Of a stretch of DNA of 64,000 bases, positions 55,586 to 64,000 are shown piece by piece. Every line of letters starts with the position of its first letter. Within the stretch, counting starts at the first letter, position 1. Source of the stretch: JASLDZ01 sp964244065 (GTDB lineage Bacteria > Pseudomonadota > Alphaproteobacteria > Caulobacterales > Caulobacteraceae); NCBI GenBank assembly GCA_964244065.1, contig CAXTHH010000001.1, forward strand, positions 496,001-560,000, in the 5' to 3' direction. The translations under genes were made by a program, and so were the position numbers. The notes below the pieces were generated by a model that saw nothing but the letters and a program-made list of their open reading frames with translations, was not told where the DNA came from and searched no databases.

Positions 55586-58084
55586 ATGCCCGGGATCGGA
55601 ACGACTCGGATGACCTTACGCACCCTCCTGGCCGGCATGGCCGTGGCGCCGCTGCTGCTGGCCGCCGCACCGGCCGCCTCCGTCGCCGGCCTGGGCTGGC
55701 CGGAGGTGGACGCCCGCGTGGCGGAGGCCAAGTCGTCCATGATGGCCTCGCCCCGGGCGGCGCTCACGGCCGCGGATGCGGTGCTGGGGATCGCCGGGCG
55801 CTCCGTGGGCGACCCCCGGCGCGAGCTCGCCGCCGCCACCGGCGGCTGGCTGAAGGGGGAGGCGCTGATCCGGCTCAACCAGCCCAGGGAGGCGGGGCCG
55901 GTGATCGACGCGGCGCTCGCCAAGGCACGCCGCACCGCGCCCGGCTCCAAGCTCGAGGGCGACCTGCTCAAGGCGCGGGGCTCCCTGTCCTCCACGCTGG
56001 GGCTGGTGCAGCCGGCGCTGGCCGACTTCCAGGCCGCCTACGAGGTGTTCCGCCGCGCGGGGGCCGCGCGCAGCGAAGCCATCGTGCTGCAGGACATCGG
56101 GGCCATCTACTCGGACGCCCGCGACTACGAGCATGTGATCAAGTACTATTCGCAGTCGGCCGAGGTCTATCGCGACGACCCCACGCTGGCGCTGGTCGCA
56201 CACAACAACCTCGGGAACGCCTACCGGGAGTCGGGCCGGCTCGCCGATGCGGACCGTGAGTCGGCGATCGCCCTGAGGCTGGCGCGGGCGACCGGCAGCG
56301 CCGCCCTGGTCGTGCGCATCCTGCCCAACATCGTCCGCCTTAAGACCGCATCCGGCGACCTGCAGGCGGCGGCGGCCTATCTCGCCGAGGCGGACCGCCT
56401 GTCGCAGAGGGACGCCGACGCCCGGGCCTGGCGCCGGCCGTTCGTGACGGCCGCACGGGCCGAACTGGCCTGGCGCCGCGGCGAGCTGAAGGAGGCCGCG
56501 GCCGCGCTTAACGAGACGTTCGCCGGCCAGGACCTGCGGCGCACGCCCGTCAGCTACCGCGATGCGCACGAGACCGCCGCGCGGGTCTACGCGGCGATGA
56601 ACCGCCCCGCCCTGGCGCTGCAGCACCTGCGGGCGTTCAAGCGGCTGGACGACGAGACCCGCGAGCTCGCCTCCTCCACCAACGCCGCGCTGATGGGGGC
56701 GAGGTTCGACTTCGCCAGCCAGGAGCTGAAGATCACGCGGCTGCGGGCCGGCCAGCTGCAACGGGATGTCGAGCTGGCGCGGGCCAGGGCGCGCAGCGGA
56801 GCGGTCGTGGGCGCCGTCTCAACGGCGGCGGCGGCCCTGGTGCTGGGTCTGCTGCTGTTCGGGTACATCGCCATGCGGCGCAGCCGCGACGCCGTGCGCA
56901 CCGCCAACGTGCGCCTGGCCTCCAGCAACCAGGCGCTGGAGCGCGCGCTCCAGGCCAAGACCGAGTTCCTGGCCACCACCAGCCACGAGATCCGCACGCC
57001 GCTGAACGGCGTCCTGGGCATGGCGCAGGTGATCCTGGCCGACCGCACCCTGGGCGCGGCGGTCCGCGCGCGAATCGAGCTGGTGCGCGACGCGGGCGAG
57101 ACCATGCGCTCCATGGTCGACGACCTTCTAGACGTCGCCAAGCTGGAGACCGGGCGGGTGACCATCGCGCGCACCGAGGTGGACCTGCCGCGCCTGCTGA
57201 ACGAGACGCTGGCCTTCTGGCGGGGGCAGGCGGAGGCGAAGGGCGTCGCCCTGACGCTGGAGACCGAGGCGCTGCCGGCCCGCGTGCTCGAGGACGGGAC
57301 GCGCCTTCGCCAGGTGCTCTCCAACCTCGTCTCCAACGCGCTGAAGTTCACGGACGCCGGGTCGGTCACCGTGCGCGCGGTCACGGTGGGCGGTCGGCTG
57401 GTCCTGACGGTGGCCGACACCGGCATCGGCCTCGCCGAGGCGGACCTGGAGCGGATCTTCGAGCCCTTCACGCAGGTGGATTCCAGCACCACCCGCCGCT
57501 TCAGCGGCACGGGGCTGGGCCTGGCCATCTGCCGCGACGTGGCCCAGCACCTGGGGGGCTCCGTCACGGTGACTAGCCGGCTGGGGCACGGCTCCACCTT
57601 CACCGTCGACCTGCCGCTCACCGTGCTGGCGGCGGAGGCGGAGCCCGAGGCGATCCCCGTCGAGCGGCCGGCCGGCCTGCACGAGGCGGTCGCGCTGGTG
57701 CTGGAGCCCAATCCGCTGGCCCGCTCCATCCTGCGTGCGGTGCTCCAGGCCGAGATGCGCGAGGTGCGCCTGGCGGCGGACCTGGCGGCGGCGGAGGGCC
57801 TGCTCGCCGAAGGCGGCGTGCACCTGGTCGTCGCCGCCGACTCGGCCCTCGACCCGCAGGCGGGGCCGCAGGGCGCGGAGCGGCTGGTGGCGGCCGCCCG
57901 GGGCGCCTCGGTCACCGTGCTCACCCCGGCGGCGCCCGCGTCGCTGGGGGCGGTCTCGGGCGCGGGCGTCGCGCAGGTGCTGCAGCGCCCGATCGGGGCC
58001 GAGGACCTTCTCGCCGCGCTCCGCCCGCTGGTGGGCGACGCGGACGCGATCCCCGGGCCCGACCCGGTGGTGCAGGCCGCCTGA
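55586..58084 (+). CDS. TPR-containing hybrid sensor histidine kinase with degenerate receiver
   Basis: An 832-aa sensor kinase. A signal sequence is followed by a periplasmic region of TPR-like helical repeats (about 35-400), one membrane helix (about 407-430, VVGAVSTAAAALVLGLLLFG), a HisKA domain with phospho-His467 in TSHEIRTPLNG, and an HATPase domain (N box SNLVSNALKF, DTGIGL, GTGLGLAI). The last 120 residues look like a receiver, but the acidic pair reads EP in VLEPNPLARS and the acceptor position has Ala-Ala-Asp-Ser, so phosphotransfer is doubtful. Start could also be ATG 55610. Confidence 0.88.
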   Translation: MPGIGTTRMTLRTLLAGMAVAPLLLAAAPAASVAGLGWPEVDARVAEAKSSMMASPRAALTAADAVLGIAGRSVGDPRRELAAATGGWLKGEALIRLNQPREAGPVIDAALAKARRTAPGSKLEGDLLKARGSLSSTLGLVQPALADFQAAYEVFRRAGAARSEAIVLQDIGAIYSDARDYEHVIKYYSQSAEVYRDDPTLALVAHNNLGNAYRESGRLADADRESAIALRLARATGSAALVVRILPNIVRLKTASGDLQAAAAYLAEADRLSQRDADARAWRRPFVTAARAELAWRRGELKEAAAALNETFAGQDLRRTPVSYRDAHETAARVYAAMNRPALALQHLRAFKRLDDETRELASSTNAALMGARFDFASQELKITRLRAGQLQRDVELARARARSGAVVGAVSTAAAALVLGLLLFGYIAMRRSRDAVRTANVRLASSNQALERALQAKTEFLATTSHEIRTPLNGVLGMAQVILADRTLGAAVRARIELVRDAGETMRSMVDDLLDVAKLETGRVTIARTEVDLPRLLNETLAFWRGQAEAKGVALTLETEALPARVLEDGTRLRQVLSNLVSNALKFTDAGSVTVRAVTVGGRLVLTVADTGIGLAEADLERIFEPFTQVDSSTTRRFSGTGLGLAICRDVAQHLGGSVTVTSRLGHGSTFTVDLPLTVLAAEAEPEAIPVERPAGLHEAVALVLEPNPLARSILRAVLQAEMREVRLAADLAAAEGLLAEGGVHLVVAADSALDPQAGPQGAERLVAAARGASVTVLTPAAPASLGAVSGAGVAQVLQRPIGAEDLLAALRPLVGDADAIPGPDPVVQAA

Positions 58085-58163
58085 GGCGACGGCCGACGCC
58101 AGGGGCGCCGCGGCGCCCGCGGGCTTGCGGCGGCGTAGCCGAAGCGCGATCTAGGGGCGGACC

Positions 58164-59126
58164 ATGACGCTCGTCATCGACAACACCCGCGCGCTCCGCC
58201 ACCCGGAGAAGGCGCGGCGGCCCGACACGCCGGTGCTGCGCAAGCCCGACTGGCTGCGCGTCCGCGCGCCGGGGGCGGGGCAGTACGCCGCCACCCGGGA
58301 GATTGTGAAGCGCGAGGGCCTGACCACCGTCTGCGAGGAGGCGGCCTGCCCCAACATCGGCGAGTGCTGGAGCCAGCGGCACGCCACCATGATGATCATG
58401 GGCGACACCTGCACGCGCGCCTGCAGCTTCTGCAACGTGAAGACCGGCCTGCCCGGCCCGCTCGACCCCGAGGAGCCCGCCCGCGTCGCCCGCGCTGTCG
58501 CGCAGATGGGCCTCAAGCACGTCGTCATCACCTCGGTGGACCGCGACGACCTGCCGGACGGCGGGGCCCGGCACTTCGCCGAGGTGGTGCGCGCCATCCG
58601 CGCCGCCGCCCCGGCCACCACCGTCGAGATCCTGACTCCCGACTTCCTGCGCAAGCCGGTGGCCGCGGCCGAGACGATGATCGACGCCCGCCCGGACGTG
58701 TTCAACCACAACCTGGAGACGGTGCCGCGCCTGTATCTCTCCATCCGGCCGGGCGCCCGCTACTTCCACTCCCTGCGCCTGCTGGAGCGGGTGAAGGAGC
58801 GCGACCCCGCCCAGTTCACCAAGAGCGGCCTGATGGTCGGCCTGGGCGAAGCCAAGGAGGAGGTGATGCAGGTGATGGACGACATGCGCTCGGCCGGTGT
58901 CGACTTCCTCACCATCGGCCAGTATCTGCAGCCCACCCGCAAGCACGCCGCCCTCGACCGCTTCGTCACGCCCGACGAGTTCGCCGCCTACGAGGCGATC
59001 GCCCGCGCCAAGGGGTTCCTGATGGTCTCCGCAAGCCCGCTCACCCGGTCCAGCCACCACGCGGGCGAAGACTTCGCCCGCCTGAAGGCGGCGCGCGAGG
59101 CGCTCGCGGCCCCCGCCGCGGCCTGA
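58164..59126 (+). CDS. lipA: Lipoyl synthase
   Basis: Radical SAM enzyme (320 aa) that inserts two sulfurs into octanoyl groups on lipoyl domains. The auxiliary cluster cysteines are in CEEAACPNIGEC, the radical-SAM CX3CX2C in CTRACSFC, and the auxiliary-cluster serine in RSSHHAG near the C-terminus. It would mature the four lipoyl domains encoded in this window. It heads a small operon with the Coq10-like gene. Confidence 0.97.
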   Translation: MTLVIDNTRALRHPEKARRPDTPVLRKPDWLRVRAPGAGQYAATREIVKREGLTTVCEEAACPNIGECWSQRHATMMIMGDTCTRACSFCNVKTGLPGPLDPEEPARVARAVAQMGLKHVVITSVDRDDLPDGGARHFAEVVRAIRAAAPATTVEILTPDFLRKPVAAAETMIDARPDVFNHNLETVPRLYLSIRPGARYFHSLRLLERVKERDPAQFTKSGLMVGLGEAKEEVMQVMDDMRSAGVDFLTIGQYLQPTRKHAALDRFVTPDEFAAYEAIARAKGFLMVSASPLTRSSHHAGEDFARLKAAREALAAPAAA

Positions 59127-59127
59127 G

Positions 59128-59592
59128 TTGCCGAGCCACCACGTCGAGCGCGTCCTGCCCTATGCTCCCGACCAGCTGTTCGCGCTGGTCGGCGACGTGG
59201 AGCGCTACCCCGAGTTCGTCCCCTGGATCACCAGCCTGCACGCCGAGCCGCCGCGCCCGGCGGGAGAGGGCGTGGACGAGCTCGCCGCGGAGGCCGGGGT
59301 GGGGTTCAGCTTCCTCACCGAACGCTTCTCGACGAGCGTGCGGCGAGACGCTCAGGCGCGCCGCATCGACGTCGGCCTGATCCGCGGCCCGTTCCGCCGC
59401 CTGGCCAACGCCTGGCGCTTCGAGCCGCACCCGCGCGGCTGCCGCGTCGTCTTCGACATCGACTTCCAGTTCAAGACGCGCCTGCTGGACGTGCTCCTCG
59501 CGGCCAACTTCGACCGGGCCGTCAACAAGCTGATCGGCTGCTTCGAGGCGCGGGCGGCGGCCCTGTATCCTCCCGTCGAGACCAAGGTGTGA
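59128..59592 (+). CDS. Coq10/RatA-type START domain protein
   Basis: A 154-aa SRPBCC/START-fold protein (HHVERVLPYAPDQLFALVGD, VERYPEFVPW, FDIDFQFKTRLLDVLL). Relatives are mitochondrial Coq10, a coenzyme Q-binding protein, and bacterial RatA. Its usual place after lipA in alphaproteobacteria supports a respiratory rather than a toxin role. The start is TTG 59128, one base after the lipA stop; no better start exists before the conserved N-terminus. Confidence 0.92.
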   Translation: MPSHHVERVLPYAPDQLFALVGDVERYPEFVPWITSLHAEPPRPAGEGVDELAAEAGVGFSFLTERFSTSVRRDAQARRIDVGLIRGPFRRLANAWRFEPHPRGCRVVFDIDFQFKTRLLDVLLAANFDRAVNKLIGCFEARAAALYPPVETKV

Positions 59593-60272
59593 TGCTGACG
59601 TTCCTGCTGGCCGGCGTGATGCACGCCGAGCCCGCGGAATCGCCACCCCCGCGACCCGAGATCGCGGCCTTCAACGCTGCCGTCCACGAGGCGTACGGCA
59701 TGGTGAGGACACGGCAGGCCAAGTCTCCGCCAGCGAACACGAAGGACCGTCTCGAACGGATGGCCGACCTTGATCAGGCCGGTCGAGAGGCGCTCTCGCG
59801 GCTGGATCTCGATCATGTGAGCGAGAGCGACCGGCGCGCGGCGCAACCAGGCTTCGCCGAAATCGGCCGGCAGGACCTCAAGAACCAGGCGCAGCTCAAG
59901 GCGATGATGTCCTCATCGGGCTGGTTCACGCGGCGCAAGTACGGCCGTAAGGCGGCGCTGGGCGCCTGGCTCGTGGCCGATCACGCCGTCAACGACCCGG
60001 CCTTGATGAGAACCGTCCTGGCCAGGCTGAGGCCGCTCGCCCGCGCCGGCGGCTTCGAAGGGCGCCAGCACGCCATCCTGTACGACCGCATCGCCGTGAT
60101 GTTCGACCATCGCCCGCAGCGTTACGGCACGCAGGTCGAGTGCCGGAGCGGCGAATGGCGGCCCCTTCCGGTCGAGGACCCGGCGCGACTGGATGACCGC
60201 CGTCGCACCGCGGGCTTCCGGGAGGGAAAGGCCGTGTACCTGAAGACCTTCGCCCTGGAGCCCTGCCGCTGA
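59592..60272 (+). CDS. DUF6624 domain protein
   Basis: A 226-aa protein. The core SSGWFTRRKYGRKAALGAWL, VADHAVNDP and YDRIAVMFDHRPQRYGTQV matches my memory of the DUF6624 family (GWP...G..A...WLi.QHad, then DR...QrYGTQ), whose function is unknown. A short hydrophobic N-terminus (MLTFLLAGVMHAEPA) may be an export signal. ATG 59592 overlaps the preceding stop (TGATG); GTG 59589 is an alternative. It ends four bases before the convergent pncC gene. Confidence 0.8.
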   Translation: MLTFLLAGVMHAEPAESPPPRPEIAAFNAAVHEAYGMVRTRQAKSPPANTKDRLERMADLDQAGREALSRLDLDHVSESDRRAAQPGFAEIGRQDLKNQAQLKAMMSSSGWFTRRKYGRKAALGAWLVADHAVNDPALMRTVLARLRPLARAGGFEGRQHAILYDRIAVMFDHRPQRYGTQVECRSGEWRPLPVEDPARLDDRRRTAGFREGKAVYLKTFALEPCR

Positions 60273-60275
60273 CGT

Positions 60276-60752
60276 TCAGTCCAGCCGTTCGCGCAGGAGG
60301 TCGAGCGCCTGCCGGACGGAGGCGAGGCGCACCCCCGATCGACCAAGGTCTCCGAAGCGCCGCTCCAGCGCCACCGTCCCGCGATCGGCGGAGGCCGCGG
60401 CGAACCAGACGAGGCCGACCGGCTTGTCGGCGGAGCCGCCGCCCGGCCCAGCGACGCCCGTGACTGCCACGGCCAAGTCGGCGCGAGCCGCCCGCAGCGC
60501 CCCCTCGGCCATGGCGCGGGCCACCGGCTCCGACACGGCCCCGTGCAGCCGCAGAGCGTCGGCGGGAACGCCCAGCACCTCGTGCTTGGCGTCGTTGGCG
60601 TAGGTCACGAACGCGCGCCCGATAGCGGCCGAAGAGCCGGCTATCTCCGTCAGGGCGCCTGTCACCAGCCCGCCTGTGCAGCTCTCCGCCGCGGTCAGAC
60701 GCCAGCCGCGCGCCTTGGCGCGGTCCAGCACCTCGGCGGCCAACGCTTCCAC
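60276..60752 (-). CDS. pncC: Nicotinamide-nucleotide amidase (CinA C-terminal domain)
   Basis: A 158-aa stand-alone CinA C-terminal domain that deamidates NMN in NAD recycling. Signatures are TAAESCTGGLVTGALTEIAG with the catalytic Ser, GRAFVTYANDAKHEVLGV and AVTGVAGPGGGSADKPVG. The start is uncertain: GTG 60752 is standard, but the frame continues to a CTG that overlaps the ispDF stop. It is downstream of ispDF on the same strand. Confidence 0.9.
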   Translation of the reverse strand: MEALAAEVLDRAKARGWRLTAAESCTGGLVTGALTEIAGSSAAIGRAFVTYANDAKHEVLGVPADALRLHGAVSEPVARAMAEGALRAARADLAVAVTGVAGPGGGSADKPVGLVWFAAASADRGTVALERRFGDLGRSGVRLASVRQALDLLRERLD

Positions 60753-60769
60753 CTCGGGGGGAAAGAGGC

Positions 60770-61909
60770 TCAGGCGGGGGTCTCCACGGAGACGACGGCG
60801 CTGGCGGCGATGCCCTCCTCGCGGCCGGTGAAGCCCATCTTCTCCATGGTGGTGGCCTTCACGCTCACCCGGTCGAGCGGGAGCTCCAGCAGCTCGGCGA
60901 TGCGTGCGCGCATGGCCTCGCGGTGAGGCTTCACCTTGGGCCTCTCGCAGATCAGCGTCACGTCGGCGTTGACCAGCCGGCCGCCGGCCCCGCGCATCAG
61001 CTCGACCGCATGGAGCAGGAACTGGTCGGACGCGGCGCCCTTCCACTTCGGATCGGTGGGCGGGAAGTGGTCGCCGATGTCGCCCTGGCCGATGGCGCCC
61101 AGGAGGGCGTCGGTCAGGGCATGCAGCCCGGCGTCGCCGTCGGAGTGGGCGATCAGGCCCCGGTCGGCCGGCACCTCGACGCCGCACAGCATCATGGACG
61201 TGCCCGGGCCGAACACGTGGGCGTCGAAGCCCTGGCCCACGCGCGTGACATAGCGCTCGCCGGCCAACAGTTCGGCCATGGGGAAGTCCTCCGGGTGGGT
61301 CACCTTCATAAGCGCCGGATCGCCGGGCGTCAGCACCACGCGTCCGCCCGCCGCCTCCAGCACCGCGGCGTCGTCGGTGGGCAGGCCGCCGGGCCAGCGG
61401 TCATAGGCGGCGCGGATGGCGGAGAGGCGGAACGCCTGCGGCGTCTGCGCGCGCCACAGGCCGGCGCGGTCGATCGTCTCGCGCACGACTCCATCCTCCG
61501 CGCGCTTGACCGTGTCGCTGACGGGCAGGGCGGGCAGGGCGCCCTCGGCGGTCCGCAGCGCCGCCAGGAGCGCCTCCACGTGCGCCGCGGTGACGAACGG
61601 GCGCGCCGCATCGTGGATCAGCACCGCCTCCACCGGCTCGCCCAGGGCGGCGAGGCCCGCGCGCACGGAGTCGGCCCGCTCGGCCCCGCCCGCCACGATG
61701 CGTAGGGGCGACAGGCCCTTCAGCGCGCCGGCCGCGCGGCCGTCTCCGGCGGGCGCGACGACCACCAGCTCGCAGGCGCCCGCCGCCAGCAGCGCCTCGG
61801 CGGACCAGCGGGCGAGGGGGCGTCCGGCGAGCGGACGCCACTGCTTGGGCGCGCCTCCGCCCGCGCGCAGGCCGGCGCCGCCCGCCACGATCACGGCGGA
61901 GAAGTTCAT
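60770..61909 (-). CDS. ispDF: Bifunctional IspD-IspF enzyme
   Basis: A fused MEP-pathway enzyme (379 aa). The IspD cytidylyltransferase half (residues 1-225) shows VIVAGGAGLRAGGGAPKQW, HDAARPFV and VKRAEDGVVRETIDR. The IspF cyclodiphosphate synthase half (from about 228) shows RVGQGFDAHVFGPG with the zinc ligands, AHSDGDAGLHALTDALLGA and KATTMEKMGFTGREEGIAA. The fusion is usual in alphaproteobacteria. ATG 61909 gives MNFSAVIVAGG; GTG 61915 is an alternative. Confidence 0.97.
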   Translation of the reverse strand: MNFSAVIVAGGAGLRAGGGAPKQWRPLAGRPLARWSAEALLAAGACELVVVAPAGDGRAAGALKGLSPLRIVAGGAERADSVRAGLAALGEPVEAVLIHDAARPFVTAAHVEALLAALRTAEGALPALPVSDTVKRAEDGVVRETIDRAGLWRAQTPQAFRLSAIRAAYDRWPGGLPTDDAAVLEAAGGRVVLTPGDPALMKVTHPEDFPMAELLAGERYVTRVGQGFDAHVFGPGTSMMLCGVEVPADRGLIAHSDGDAGLHALTDALLGAIGQGDIGDHFPPTDPKWKGAASDQFLLHAVELMRGAGGRLVNADVTLICERPKVKPHREAMRARIAELLELPLDRVSVKATTMEKMGFTGREEGIAASAVVSVETPA

Positions 61910-61987
61910 CGGCACCGCTTAGCCGCGCCCCCGAAGGCGTGTCCAGGCTGGACGCGGGCGGCCGATGGGAGTGAGGTGCGGTGCAAC

Positions 61988-63100
61988 ATGACCGCCGTTC
62001 ACCAGATGCGCCGCAGCGGACCGCCGGTCGGGGGCGAGCCGCTGGCCGCCGCCGCCTGGGCGGCGCTGCCTTGGCCCGCCCTGGTGATCGACGCCCAGGA
62101 CCGCGTCGTGGAGGCCGGAGCCGCCGCCCAGGCGCTGTTCGGCCTCACCCGTGCGCCCAGGCCGCTCGCCGTGCTGAACCCGGGCGGCCGCGTGCTCGCC
62201 CGGGCGGCGGCGCGCTGCCGGGATGCGGGCGGGCCGGTGCGCGAGGCCGCCGCCGCCCTGGCTTGGGCGGAGCCCGGACGCGAGCCGCTCGCGGCCGAGC
62301 TGACGGTCGAGCCGCTCGGCGATGGCTCCTTGCTCCTGATCATTCGCCCCGCCGCTCCCGACGAGGGCGGGCGCAGGGCGGCGGAAGGGCTGAGCGCCGC
62401 CGCAGGCCTCGGCCGCGCCCTGGCGCACGAGGTGAAGAACCCGCTGGCCGGCATCCGCGGCGCCGCGCAGCTGCTGGCCGCCGGCGCCCGGGGGGAAGAC
62501 GCCGAACTCGCCAAGCTGATCGTGGACGAGACCGAGCGCATCCGGCGGCTGGTCGATCGCGTGGAGGCCTTCTCGGACGCCCGCCCGCCCGCGCGCCGGC
62601 CGGTGAACGTGCATGCCGTGCTCGACCGCGTGCGGCGGCTGGTGGCCAGCGGCGTGGGCGACCGGGTGCGCTTCCGCGAGCGCTACGACCCCTCGCTGCC
62701 CGACGCGGTGGGCGACGAGGACCAGCTGGTGCAGGTGGTGCTCAACCTCGTCAAGAACGCCGCCGAGGCCGCCGCCCGGGCCGACGGGCCGGGACAGGTG
62801 ACGCTCGCCACCGCCTGGCGGCAGGGCGGACGCACCGCGCGCGCCGACGGCTCCGGCTGGCGCGCGACGCCGCTGGAGATCCGGGTGGAGGACGACGGCC
62901 CGGGCGTCGATCCGGCCCTGCGCGCCCGCCTGTTCGACCCGTTCGTGACGGGCAAGCCGCACGGCGAGGGCCTCGGCCTGACCCTGGCCGTGAAGCTGAC
63001 CGCCGACCACGGCGGTGCGCTCGACTTCACCTCCGAGCCGGGGCGGACCGTGTTCCGCCTGCTGCTCCCCGCCAGTTCCGAACCGGAGGGCCGCCCGTGA
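61988..63100 (+). CDS. ntrB: Nitrogen regulation sensor kinase NtrB
   Basis: A 370-aa cytoplasmic histidine kinase that phosphorylates NtrC according to PII/nitrogen status. It has an N-terminal PAS-like domain (PWPALVIDAQDRVVEAGAAA), a HisKA domain with His147 in ALAHEVKNPLAGIRG, and an HATPase domain (NLVKNAAEAA, DDGPGVDP, GEGLGLTLA). ATG 61988 was chosen; GTG 61976 is possible. The stop overlaps ntrC GTG by four bases. In related genomes a dusB/nifR3 gene often precedes ntrB; here it is absent. Confidence 0.93.
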   Translation: MTAVHQMRRSGPPVGGEPLAAAAWAALPWPALVIDAQDRVVEAGAAAQALFGLTRAPRPLAVLNPGGRVLARAAARCRDAGGPVREAAAALAWAEPGREPLAAELTVEPLGDGSLLLIIRPAAPDEGGRRAAEGLSAAAGLGRALAHEVKNPLAGIRGAAQLLAAGARGEDAELAKLIVDETERIRRLVDRVEAFSDARPPARRPVNVHAVLDRVRRLVASGVGDRVRFRERYDPSLPDAVGDEDQLVQVVLNLVKNAAEAAARADGPGQVTLATAWRQGGRTARADGSGWRATPLEIRVEDDGPGVDPALRARLFDPFVTGKPHGEGLGLTLAVKLTADHGGALDFTSEPGRTVFRLLLPASSEPEGRP

Positions 63101-64000
63101 GCACGCCCGCGCCCAAGATCCTCGTCGCCGACGACGACGCCTCCATCCGCCTGGTGCTCAGCCACGCCCTGACCCGCGCCGGCTACGAGGTGCGCGCCAC
63201 CGGCGCCTCCGGCACGCTGCTCAAGTGGGCGCAGGAGGGAGAGGGCGACCTGATCGTCACCGACGTGGTGATGCCCGATGAGAACGTGTTCGAGGTGCTG
63301 CCCCGCATCCGCCGCGCCAGGCCCAACCTGCCCATCATCGTCATGAGCGCGCAGAACACGCTGCTCACCGCCGTGGCGGCCGCCGAGCGGGGGGCGTTCG
63401 AGTACCTGCCCAAGCCCTTCGACCTGGACGATCTGGTCTCGGCCGCCCGCCGCGCGCTCGCCCCCGCCGGCCGCACGGCCCGCGCGCCCGCCCGCTCCGC
63501 CAAGGACGAGCGCTCGCCGCTGACGGGCCGCTCACCCGCCATGCAGGCGGTGTACCGGCTGATCGCCCGGTTGGTGAACACCGACCTGCCCGTGCTGATC
63601 ACGGGCGAGTCCGGCACGGGCAAGGGGCTCGCCGCCCGCGCCCTGCACGAGCTCGGCTCGCGCCGCGACGGCCCGTTCGTCTCCGTGCGCGTGGCCGGCA
63701 TGGACGCCCAGCAGCTGGAGCGCGAGCTGCTGGGGCCCGACGGGGCCGGGGCGCGTGCGGCGTGCGGCGTGCTGCACATCGCCGAACTGACCGAGCTCTC
63801 GCCCGCCGCCCAGGCGCGCCTCGCCGCCGCCCTGGACGCGCTGGAGCGTGCCCCACGGCGCGCGCGGGTCGTCGCCACCACGGCCGACGACGTCCCGCGT
63901 CGGCTCGCGGAAGGCCGGCTGCGCCGCGACCTCTATGACCGGGTGGCGGGGGCCAGGCTGCGCATGCCGCCCCTGCGTGAGCGTCCCGAGGATGTCGAGG
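63097..64000 (+). CDS. ntrC: NtrC response regulator lacking GAFTGA (3' end outside window)
   Basis: The partner of NtrB; the window ends after about 301 codons. The receiver domain has the acidic pair ADDDAS and phospho-Asp56 in VTDVVMP. The AAA+ domain begins SPLTGRSPAMQAVYRLIARL with Walker A GESGTGKG at 170-177. The stretch that should contain GAFTGA and Walker B is shortened to ELLGPDGAGARAACGVLHIA, followed by ELTELSP: the sigma54-contacting loop is missing and the Walker B Asp is Ala229. This NtrC probably does not work as a classical sigma54 activator. GTG start overlaps ntrB. Confidence 0.92.
   Translation, partial: MSTPAPKILVADDDASIRLVLSHALTRAGYEVRATGASGTLLKWAQEGEGDLIVTDVVMPDENVFEVLPRIRRARPNLPIIVMSAQNTLLTAVAAAERGAFEYLPKPFDLDDLVSAARRALAPAGRTARAPARSAKDERSPLTGRSPAMQAVYRLIARLVNTDLPVLITGESGTGKGLAARALHELGSRRDGPFVSVRVAGMDAQQLERELLGPDGAGARAACGVLHIAELTELSPAAQARLAAALDALERAPRRARVVATTADDVPRRLAEGRLRRDLYDRVAGARLRMPPLRERPEDVE

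Overview
The window is 64 kb of very G+C-rich chromosomal DNA, densely packed with genes; one 60-base line I counted, 12061-12120, has 46 G or C. Several traits point to an alphaproteobacterium of the Caulobacteraceae, with Phenylobacterium or Caulobacter as my best guess. These are the aminotransferase-hom-glpX-recJ order, a pyruvate dehydrogenase E1 beta with its own lipoyl domain, a fused ispDF, a double cold-shock-domain protein, an NDUFS4-like complex I protein, and an NtrC without a GAFTGA loop. No phage, integrase, insertion sequence, CRISPR array or rRNA is visible.

Layout. 0-7 kb: end of an aminotransferase, homoserine dehydrogenase, GlpX, RecJ, a double cold-shock protein, a DUF192 protein and an NDUFS4-like protein, with tRNA-Glu, tRNA-Pro and tRNA-Arg between them. 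7-11 kb: a glycine-rich unknown divergent from a GNAT, then a minus-strand sulfur set (cysK, sseA, metC). 11-16 kb: an iron-sulfur photolyase and a class I photolyase facing each other across a base-composition island (12.8-13.75 kb) that carries a small glycine-rich protein and a CPBP-like membrane protein. 16-20 kb: LPS inner-core genes kdsA, hldE, hldD and a DUF3089 hydrolase. 20-29 kb: recG, a tiny secreted cysteine peptide, an FtsB-like protein and the pyruvate dehydrogenase operon (pdhA, pdhB, a GFA protein, pdhC, lpdA). 29-39 kb: an OPT transporter, an S9 and an M16 peptidase with a DUF559 gene relic between them, and recQ. 39-45 kb: a molybdenum set (fdhD, mobA with a membrane tail, a divergent FdhF/YdeP-type oxidoreductase) followed by a prephenate dehydratase domain and a chorismate mutase. 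45-46 kb: a second low-G+C island with a frameshifted gene and an EF-hand protein. 47-55 kb: rhlE and a branched-chain 2-oxoacid dehydrogenase operon (E1 alpha, E1 beta, E2, an unknown, E3). 55-64 kb: tRNA-Ser, a TPR-histidine kinase, lipA, a Coq10/RatA-like protein, a DUF6624 protein, pncC and ispDF on the minus strand, then ntrB and the start of ntrC.

How they work together. Two complete 2-oxoacid dehydrogenase complexes and the lipoyl synthase that matures them lie in one window; between them they carry four lipoyl domains (one in PdhB, one in PdhC, two in BkdB). FdhD and MobA serve the molybdenum oxidoreductase beside them. Many adjacent genes overlap by the four bases ATGA or GTGA, implying translational coupling in the hom, hldE-hldD-DUF3089, pdhA-pdhB-GFA, sseA-metC, ntrB-ntrC and lipA-side operons.

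The most unusual signals are three families of inverted-repeat elements. One family sits in frame inside the linkers of both E2 proteins and shows a compensatory base change between the two copies. The two low-G+C islands are the likeliest places for poorly described biology.
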